From contig JAAFIH010000032.1 of assembly GCA_013297755.1 (NCBI GenBank), positions 1-52,478 on the forward strand: a stretch of 52,478 bases of DNA, given 5' to 3'. The stretch comes from Cytophagales bacterium. GTDB taxonomy: Bacteria; Bacteroidota; Bacteroidia; Cytophagales; UBA9547. Positions 46,294-52,478 of the stretch are shown one piece after another. The first letter of the stretch is position 1, and each line of letters starts with the position of its first letter. The notes beneath the pieces were generated by a model that saw only the letters and a list, made by a program, of their open reading frames with translations, did not search any database and was not told the origin of the DNA. The translations under genes and the position numbers were made by a program.

Positions 46294-47652
46294 ATGATTA
46301 ATATTACTAAAAAAGATATTTTAGAAACATTTAATTTGAGTATACCAATCATATTGGGTCGCTTAGGGGCTGTGCTTATGGGTGTGATAGATACCATGAT
46401 GATAGGCAAAGTTGGCACTACCGAAATAGCAGCAGCGGGCATTTCGAGTTCTATTTTTATTTTGGTGGGAATAATCCCCATAGGATTTTTGATAGTAGGT
46501 TCTCCTATGATTTCGGCTGCCAATAGCAGTGGCGATAAATCTTTGGTCGAAAAAACCCTCAAAGGATGTATTCAATCTGCGGTAATATTATCGCTATTTT
46601 TTATAGTAATTATGCTATTGATGGCTTATTTTTTTACTGCATTTAACCAGCCTGCCGATGTCAATGCCATAGCACCCCCATTTTTTTGTATGTTGATTGT
46701 TTCTACACTTCCATTGATGGTTTTTATAGCTATCGAACAATTTTCGGATGGATTAGAAAAAACACAAATATCTATGTTTTTCAACATTACTGCCCTTTTT
46801 GTAAATATGGGAATCAATTATTTACTTATATTTGGTCATTTTGGTTTACCCAAAATGGGGCTTTTGGGTGCTGGTGTGGGCACTTTGGTAGCTCGTATAT
46901 ATATGTGTGTGGGCATTTGGCTTGTAGTTAAATACAAAAAAGAATTTAAAAAATATGACCTAAATTTTGATTTTTTTAAAATTGAAAAAGAAAGTTTTAT
47001 AAAAATATGGCGTGCAGGTATCCCAAGCGGCATGCAATTTTTCTTTGAAGTTTCTGCTTTTTGTATAGCTGCCATGATGGTTGGCTGGCTTGGCACAGTG
47101 CCATTGGCAGCCCACAATATTGCTATCAGTGTAGCCTCTATTTCTTACATGCTGTCTACTGGGTTTGCTACTGGAGGTAGCATTAGGGTAGCAGGATTTT
47201 ACAGTGTTCAAAACAAAGAAGGGGTTCTTAGAGCGGGCAAAACATCTCTATTGTTTGTTGTTGTGTTGATGTCGTTTAGTTGTTTGCTTTTTACTACTTG
47301 TGGCAATTTTTTAGTTAGTCTTTTTTCAGAAGATGTTTCTGCCAAGTCACTGGCAGCCAGTTTAATGATTTTGGCAGGTATTTTTCAGCTTTCGGATGGT
47401 ATCCAAGTAGTAAGTTTGCGTTCATTACTTGGCCTTGAGGATATAAAAATACCAACCTATATTACTCTGTTTTCTTACTGGGGAATAGCCATTCCATTAG
47501 GGTATTATCTTACTTTTTATACCAGTATGGGCATTTATGGTATTTGGTCTGCATTGTGTATAGGCCTTACTATTTCGGCCGTATTGGTAACACTTCGTTT
47601 TTTTAATTTGGCAAATAAAATTGAACCTTCTCTAGTACCATTGCAGGTGTAA
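46294..47652 (+). CDS. MATE family efflux transporter
   Basis: A 452-aa inner-membrane antiporter of the multidrug and toxic compound extrusion family (NorM/DinF-like), with about twelve hydrophobic segments. Family signs: an opening LSIPIILGRLGAVLMGVIDT with MMIGKVGTTEIAAAGI, PIGFLIVGSPMISAANSSGD, GAGVGTLVARI, and in the second half AAHNIAISVASISYMLSTGF and SLRSLLGLEDIKIP. Exports cationic drugs or metabolites using Na+ or H+; the substrate cannot be predicted. Its last 50 bp overlap the 3' end of the convergent GT9 gene. Confidence 0.93.
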   Translation: MINITKKDILETFNLSIPIILGRLGAVLMGVIDTMMIGKVGTTEIAAAGISSSIFILVGIIPIGFLIVGSPMISAANSSGDKSLVEKTLKGCIQSAVILSLFFIVIMLLMAYFFTAFNQPADVNAIAPPFFCMLIVSTLPLMVFIAIEQFSDGLEKTQISMFFNITALFVNMGINYLLIFGHFGLPKMGLLGAGVGTLVARIYMCVGIWLVVKYKKEFKKYDLNFDFFKIEKESFIKIWRAGIPSGMQFFFEVSAFCIAAMMVGWLGTVPLAAHNIAISVASISYMLSTGFATGGSIRVAGFYSVQNKEGVLRAGKTSLLFVVVLMSFSCLLFTTCGNFLVSLFSEDVSAKSLAASLMILAGIFQLSDGIQVVSLRSLLGLEDIKIPTYITLFSYWGIAIPLGYYLTFYTSMGIYGIWSALCIGLTISAVLVTLRFFNLANKIEPSLVPLQV

Positions 47653-48610
47653 TGTTGTGCATACAGGCATGTGTGTGTAGGTAGCAAGTAGTGTTACCAT
47701 AAACCGTGCAAGGACGACATTTTAGAGATGTATCTTCCAAAATATTACTTTTCTGTAAATAAGGTTCAAATCCTAATTGAGCTGTGGTTGGCCCAAATAT
47801 TGGCAATACTATTGTGCCAAGCATTGCCGCCAAGTGCATATTGCCACTATCATTACAAATCATTAATTGCATATTGGCCATATATTCTAGTTCAGATTTT
47901 AACCCTTCTGGCAAGCCTATGGCTAATTTTACTTTCTTATGTATTAGTAATTTTTCTAGTTTTATCAAATCATTGGTTCCTCCAAAAAGGTATATTTCTA
48001 TATCATTATAATTTTGTAAAATGTTTATTATCAAAGATTTATAGTTCTCTAGAGGCCATTCTTTGAGCTGATGAGCAGCCAATGGAGCAATGCCAATCGT
48101 GTATTTTGCTTTAAATAAAGGAATGTTTTTAGTAATAATCAACGGGATATTACTCGAAATTACTAATTTAGATTTTGTAAAAGCATCAAACACATCTGCA
48201 TATCTTTGGGTATGATGTTTAAGATTGATTTGCAACTTATTAGTTTTAGAAATAATATTTTTTTTATCATTTCTTCCTTTGTTAATTACAAAAAAAGGAA
48301 TTTTTTGAAACCAAAAAAAATATCTTATAAAAGTAGATCTTAAACTATCGTGCAAATCTAAAGTAGCATCAAAAGCATCAAGTGAAAATAAATATTTTGA
48401 AAATTGCCATAATCCATACAAACCTTTATACTTTTTGGGGTCGTATCCTATAAAATATAATCTAGGAATGGTATCAAAAATAGGCGAAAATTGTTTTTTT
48501 GATACAAAATAAATAGTAGCATTTTGGTTTTGGTCTAAAAAAGCTCTCAAAGCTGGCAATACCAATGCCACATCGCCCATAGCCGAAAAACGAATGACTA
48601 ATAATTTCAT
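47603..48610 (-). CDS. Family 9 glycosyltransferase (heptosyltransferase-like)
   Basis: A 335-aa GT-B enzyme of family 9, which includes ADP-heptose:LPS heptosyltransferases. It opens MKLLVIRFSAMGDVALVLPA, the usual N-terminus, and has IGIAPLAAHQLKEWPLENY in the second domain and the NDSGNMHLAAMLGTIVLPIF nucleotide-sugar site, then FGPTTAQLGFEP. The C-terminus has a Cys cluster (CRPCTVYGNTTCYLHTHAC), also seen in relatives. Likely adds a sugar to lipopolysaccharide core or another envelope glycan on the cytoplasmic face. An exact TATATTTG -7 element lies at 48630-48637. The 3' end overlaps the MATE gene by 50 bp. Confidence 0.9.
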   Translation of the reverse strand: MKLLVIRFSAMGDVALVLPALRAFLDQNQNATIYFVSKKQFSPIFDTIPRLYFIGYDPKKYKGLYGLWQFSKYLFSLDAFDATLDLHDSLRSTFIRYFFWFQKIPFFVINKGRNDKKNIISKTNKLQINLKHHTQRYADVFDAFTKSKLVISSNIPLIITKNIPLFKAKYTIGIAPLAAHQLKEWPLENYKSLIINILQNYNDIEIYLFGGTNDLIKLEKLLIHKKVKLAIGLPEGLKSELEYMANMQLMICNDSGNMHLAAMLGTIVLPIFGPTTAQLGFEPYLQKSNILEDTSLKCRPCTVYGNTTCYLHTHACMHNITPAMVLEKVQFYLPN

Positions 48611-48629
48611 TTTAATTTATTTTCAAGTC

Positions 48630-48637
48630 CAAATATA
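48630..48637 (-). promoter_or_regulatory. -7 element before the GT9 gene
   Basis: TATATTTG on the minus strand, an exact TANNTTTG match 19 bp before the ATG. No -33 match at the usual spacing. Confidence 0.45.
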
Positions 48638-48762
48638 GTTTTTTTTATTAGTTTTGAATTTGGAATAAAACAAATTGACTCTCAATTTTTAAATCACCCA
48701 AATAAAACGATGAATTTATATGCTATGGTACTTATATTTTTATTTTAATATTTTTATTTGAA

Positions 48763-49836
48763 ATGGTAGAAACCAAAAATTTATATCAAAATTTAGTAGA
48801 TCCTTACACTTTGGATAAGTTAGAATTGCACTTGTGGCAAAATTCAAATTCACCAAATGGTATTTTGTTTAACCCAAAATCTGCTGCCATTTATCCAATT
48901 GTAGCAGGTGTGCCTGTGTTATTAAAAAATAAGATTTCTAAAAGTTTTTATAATAATTATGAAAATGAACTTTTAAATATCATCAAAGATAATCAAAAAA
49001 TACAATCTCAAATAGAAACTAGAAGTAATAATTTTAGTTTTTCGATGGAGTGGAATGCCTTTGAACAAAATCAAATGGACAAAACGTGGGGGCTTTCTAC
49101 AGATGTAAGATTAGAACAATTTTATTTAGAAACAGGCCAAACTGAAACTTCTATTGTAGGTAAAATAATATTAGATGCTGGCTGTGGCAATGGGTTGCTA
49201 ACTGCTGCATTAGCTCAAAAAGGTGCCATAGTTTATGGTATAGATTTTTCTGAAAGTGTGTTTCAGGCAGCCCCAAAAAGTAATTTATCTACCGTTTTGT
49301 ATGTGCAAGGGGACTTAGAAAACCTCCCGTTTGAGCCCAATTTTTTTGATATTATTATTTCTAATGGTGTAATTCATCATACACAAAATACAAAAAGTAC
49401 TTTTAGTAAAGTGGCCAAAACTGTTAAAAATGGAGGTCTTTTTTATGTGTGGCTCTATAGCCGATCGCCAAAATTATATTTTTCGATTTTTTTGAGAGTT
49501 ACCGATTTTTGTAGATCGATTGTAAACAAACTCCCATTGGGTTGGCAAATAAAAATTGTAAGATTTGCTACTTTTATACTTTATTATTTTAAATTATGGC
49601 GTAACATAAAAATGGACTATAACACGCTTTTGATAGACATTTTTGATACACTTACTCCAAAATATAAGCACTATCATTCACCAGTAGAAGTTGCACAATG
49701 GTATTATGAATGTGATTTTCAATTACCCATTTTGAGCCATTGGGACAACCCTTATGGTTTTGGAATAGTGGCTATAAAGCAAAAAATGGAGCAAGTGCCT
49801 GGCATGAATTATCAATCAAATAAAGTCATAAAATAG
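48763..49836 (+). CDS. SAM-dependent methyltransferase with Trm112-like N-terminus
   Basis: A 357-aa class I methyltransferase. Residues about 1-60 resemble a Trm112-type leader (LVDPYTLDKLELHLW ... YPIVAGVPVLL) without zinc cysteines. The core follows: motif I ILDAGCGNGLLTAALAQKGA near 136-155, acidic IDFSESVF, QGDLENLPFEPNFFDIIISN and GVIHHTQN, then KVAKTVKNGGLFYVWLYS. The C-terminal third has hydrophobic helices (ITDFCRS-like region, FATFILYYFKLW) and ends with a short tail. Homologues of this layout often lie in envelope glycan or lipid loci; the nearby GT9 gene is divergent. The acceptor is unknown. Confidence 0.85.
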   Translation: MVETKNLYQNLVDPYTLDKLELHLWQNSNSPNGILFNPKSAAIYPIVAGVPVLLKNKISKSFYNNYENELLNIIKDNQKIQSQIETRSNNFSFSMEWNAFEQNQMDKTWGLSTDVRLEQFYLETGQTETSIVGKIILDAGCGNGLLTAALAQKGAIVYGIDFSESVFQAAPKSNLSTVLYVQGDLENLPFEPNFFDIIISNGVIHHTQNTKSTFSKVAKTVKNGGLFYVWLYSRSPKLYFSIFLRVTDFCRSIVNKLPLGWQIKIVRFATFILYYFKLWRNIKMDYNTLLIDIFDTLTPKYKHYHSPVEVAQWYYECDFQLPILSHWDNPYGFGIVAIKQKMEQVPGMNYQSNKVIK

Positions 49837-50249
49837 AAAAGTTATTCGCTTTATTTTACATAAAAATTTCTACAAGCTACACCACAACTTTGTTTTTCAT
49901 ATATCTATAATATGGAGTTACTTTTATTTGCAAAAAGTAATATTTAATAGATAATAATAACTACTTTTTAATAAAATATTTTACATTGATTAAAATAATT
50001 ATCATATTCAGGCTACACTTATACAACGTAAACGGCTGATTCTTAATATTTTATGAATTACATAAATACTTATTTGTACCAAAACAATTTAATTTAAAAA
50101 ATGAAAAACAATACAAATATTTTCAGTAATAAAATATGTTATAAAACTTTACTTAATCAAAATAAAGTTTATCATTTTTAAGTAAAATTAATTATTACAG
50201 AATATAATTTTATTGCATTTTTTAAATTAATTTTAAAAGAGAAACCTAA
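49837..50249. other. AT-rich gap between methyltransferase and ettA
   Basis: About 410 bp with no coding frame of substance, no tRNA-like fold and no copy of the dispersed elements. Both neighbouring genes end here (convergent), yet no strong hairpin terminator is seen. Confidence 0.4.
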
Positions 50250-51917
50250 TTAAACAAGTTTTTTATATCTTACTTTTTTGGGCTCTATACTTCCATGTCT
50301 TTTCTTACGATTTTCTTCATAATCTTGATAATTACCTTCAAACCAGTAAACTTCAGAATCGCCCTCAAAAGCCAAAATATGGGTGGCAACTCTATCCAAA
50401 AACCATCTATCGTGACTTATAATTACGGCACATCCTGCAAAATTGTCAAGTGCATCTTCTAATGCTCTTATGGCATTTACATCCAAATCATTGGTTGGCT
50501 CATCCAAAAGCAATAGATTGGCTGCTTGTTTGATAGAAGTAGCCAAATGTACTCGATTGCGTTCGCCACCAGAAAGTATACCTACTTTTTTCTCTTGATC
50601 GGCACCCGAAAAATTAAATTTACTTACATAAGCCCTTGCATTGACTTGCAAGCCACCAAGCAGCATCAATTCTGTACCACCAGAAATAACTTCAAACACT
50701 GATTTTGAGGCATCTAATTGATCATGTTCTTGGTCTACATACGAAATTTCTACAGTATCGCCCACATCAAAAGTACCCTCTAGAGGTTTTAATTGGCCAG
50801 TAATCAATTTAAAAAGAGTAGTTTTACCAGCACCATTGGGTCCAATGATACCTACAATGCCATTTTGAGGCAAGTTAAAATTCAAATTATCGTACAACAA
50901 TCGGTCGCCAAAACCCATTTTCACACCTTTAGCTTCAATTACTTTTGATCCTAATCGTTTTCCATTTGGTATAAAAAGCTCCAATTTTTGCTCTTTTTCT
51001 TTCATATCTTCGCCCACCATTTTGTCGTAGGCTTGCAAACGAGCTTTTCCTTTGGCTTGGCGACCTTTAGCACCCATACGTACCCACTCTAGCTCACGTT
51101 CTAATACTTTTTGGCGTTTCGATTCCGTTTTTTCTTCTTTTGCCAACCTATCTTTTTTCTGCTCTAGCCACGAAGAGTAATTTCCTTTCCACGGAATGCC
51201 CTCGCCTCTATCCATTTCCAAAATCCAACCTGCCACATTATCTAAGAAATATCTATCATGGGTTACGGCAATAATTGTGCCTTTATATTGTTGCAAATGC
51301 AATTCTAGCCAGTTTACAGATTCAGCATCCAAGTGATTTGTAGGCTCATCCAAGAGCAATACATCTGGTTCTTTTAGTAATAATCTGCATAAAGCTACCC
51401 TTCGTTTTTCGCCACCAGAAAGGTTTTTTACCAAAGCCTCAGGGTCGGGGCAGCGTAGAGCATCCATTGCTTTTTCGAGCATAGTGTCTAGTTCCCAAGC
51501 GTTGGTAGCGTCCAATTTTTCTTGCACGGCAGCTTGTCTATCAATGAGTTTGGCCATTTGCTCATCAGTCATTTCATCGCCAAATTTCAAGTTTATTTCT
51601 TCAAATTCCTTGAGCAAATCAACAGTAGCTTGCATGCCTTCTTCTACAATTTGGCGGACTGTTTTGGTATCATCTAATTTGGGTTCTTGTTCCAAATATC
51701 CTACAGTGTAACCTTGCGAAAACACTACATCGCCTTGGTATTCTTTATCAACACCTGCTATAATTTTTAAAAGTGATGATTTTCCAGATCCATTTAGACC
51801 TAATATGCCAATTTTGGCACCATAAAAAAATGATAAATATATATCTTTTAAAACTTGTTTTTTTGGAGGGTATGTTTTTGATACACCTGCCATCGAAAAT
51901 ATAATTTGCTTATCCAT
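50250..51917 (-). CDS. ettA: Energy-dependent translational throttle protein EttA (ABC-F)
   Basis: A soluble ABC-F ATPase that binds the ribosomal E site and gates the first elongation steps according to ATP/ADP level. The 555-aa length is standard. It has two ATPase domains: Walker A GLNGSGKS (40-47) and GPNGAGKTT (about 355), signatures LSGGEKRRVALC and LSGGERNRVHLA, and Walker B LLLDEPTNHLDAES and LLLDEPTNDLDVNA. The interdomain P-site tRNA-interaction motif includes ERELEWVRMGAKGRQAKGKA. The C-terminus is basic (KKVRYKKLV). An exact TAATTTTG -7 element lies just upstream. It is on the same strand as, and downstream of, the 16S rRNA gene, but a strong hairpin separates them. Confidence 0.96.
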   Translation of the reverse strand: MDKQIIFSMAGVSKTYPPKKQVLKDIYLSFFYGAKIGILGLNGSGKSSLLKIIAGVDKEYQGDVVFSQGYTVGYLEQEPKLDDTKTVRQIVEEGMQATVDLLKEFEEINLKFGDEMTDEQMAKLIDRQAAVQEKLDATNAWELDTMLEKAMDALRCPDPEALVKNLSGGEKRRVALCRLLLKEPDVLLLDEPTNHLDAESVNWLELHLQQYKGTIIAVTHDRYFLDNVAGWILEMDRGEGIPWKGNYSSWLEQKKDRLAKEEKTESKRQKVLERELEWVRMGAKGRQAKGKARLQAYDKMVGEDMKEKEQKLELFIPNGKRLGSKVIEAKGVKMGFGDRLLYDNLNFNLPQNGIVGIIGPNGAGKTTLFKLITGQLKPLEGTFDVGDTVEISYVDQEHDQLDASKSVFEVISGGTELMLLGGLQVNARAYVSKFNFSGADQEKKVGILSGGERNRVHLATSIKQAANLLLLDEPTNDLDVNAIRALEDALDNFAGCAVIISHDRWFLDRVATHILAFEGDSEVYWFEGNYQDYEENRKKRHGSIEPKKVRYKKLV

Positions 51918-51930
51918 ATAAAAATTTTTG

Positions 51931-51938
51931 CAAAATTA
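51931..51938 (-). promoter_or_regulatory. -7 element of the ettA promoter
   Basis: TAATTTTG on the minus strand, an exact TANNTTTG match 13 bp before the ettA ATG, implying a very short leader. No clear -33 element. Confidence 0.5.
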
Positions 51939-52194
51939 ATTAAAAATGCGAAAAACCCTTTAATATTTTTTAAAATCTGGCAGCTATAAAAAGATAGAAA
52001 TCATAAAACTTCAGAATATAAAAAACTATATTTTGAAAGTAATAAGAAATTTTTAAGAAATAATGGTGAATTACTTATATCTACATGTTAGCTTAAAACA
52101 TTGTCGTATTACAAATCAAAGTTTATCTTTTTTGAAGTATTTGAAAAGTGATTATAAATATATTTTACATTGATATTATAAAAATAATAAACAA

Positions 52195-52228
52195 AAAAAG
52201 CTATTTACTTCAAAGTAAATAGCTTTTT
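52195..52228 (-). terminator. Terminator downstream of the 16S rRNA gene
   Basis: A perfect 16-bp stem AAAAAGCTATTTACTT / AAGTAAATAGCTTTTT with a 2-nt gap, about 200 bp past the 16S 3' end. On the minus strand the stem ends in a run of T, as expected for an intrinsic terminator. It lies where an rRNA operon would normally continue into tRNA and 23S genes. Confidence 0.85.
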
Positions 52229-52424
52229 GGAGAATATCTATAAAATAATGTAATAATAAGAAAACTAGTGATGATTCTAATGAGTTTTGATACTCTAATA
52301 AATGAATCGAGTACTTTGGTTGGGATACTATTTGAGATGGCGAGATTTAAAATTTATTGCTAAACTTAATGAGTTTGATGTGCATTGCTGCAACATGTAT
52401 ACTCTTCTACAACGCATCTTCTCC

Positions 52425-52478
<54 letters not shown>

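Noticed and set aside
52229-52424. Spacer tRNA genes behind the 16S rRNA
   Set aside because: No cloverleaf arms, TTCGA-type T loop or acceptor pairing could be found on either strand.

Overview
This is an AT-rich window from a Bacteroidetes (Bacteroidota) chromosome. The evidence is: secreted proteins with type IX secretion (T9SS) C-terminal domains, a PorP/SprF-family protein, a CHU_C-type gliding-associated C-terminus, TANNTTTG-type -7 promoter elements with little Shine-Dalgarno signal, BatB/BatC proteins, and a 16S rRNA 3' end reading GGAACACCTCC. The genus cannot be fixed from this stretch; Cytophagales- or Chitinophagales-like bacteria are plausible.

Layout. (1) 0.2-16.6 kb, minus strand: a run of genes reading leftward: secreted tail-collar protein, 2790-aa LamG/T9SS giant, 1349-aa cadherin-like repeat adhesin, PorP/SprF-like protein, family 2 glycosyltransferase, thyA. 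This looks like a surface-adhesin export locus. (2) 16.6-21.3 kb: AT-rich DNA with two small inverted-repeat elements, a batB-batC pair, a Bro-N protein and two decayed coding fragments. (3) 21.3-24.7 kb: htrA/degP-like protease, ribosomal protein L25 (CTC) and prs. (4) 25.2-29.8 kb: a TonB-dependent receptor, and divergent from it a 491-aa protein joining an avidin domain to a complete pepsin-like aspartic protease, followed by a small STAS/SEC14-like protein. (5) 29.9-36.2 kb: six signalling genes, namely a complete HPK7-type kinase with a NarL-type regulator, and a second operon of a lone receiver, a membrane GAF-PAS protein, an unknown 171-aa protein and a PAS-HisKA protein with no ATPase domain. 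(6) 36.8-40.7 kb: uvrA, two related miniature elements, a PspC-like gene. (7) 40.8-49.8 kb: OmpA/TPR lipoprotein, UbiA-like membrane protein, parvulin foldase lipoprotein, MATE exporter, GT9 glycosyltransferase, methyltransferase. (8) 50.2-52.5 kb: ettA, then the 3' end of a 16S rRNA gene on the same strand with no tRNA or 23S gene behind it.

How the parts relate. The left third serves the cell surface: the 1349-aa adhesin carries a gliding-type C-terminal domain and sits 2 bp from a PorP/SprF homologue, the partner such domains normally need for export. The strongest novelty is the avidin-pepsin fusion, since pepsin-fold proteases are rare in bacteria and here one is attached to a (strept)avidin barrel with no visible signal peptide. 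The second is a set of miniature inverted-repeat elements: five copies share one hairpin core, two copies have clear terminal repeats and 9-bp flanking duplications, and one copy is built into the signal-peptide region of the adhesin gene. The third is a 16S rRNA gene that appears unlinked from 23S.
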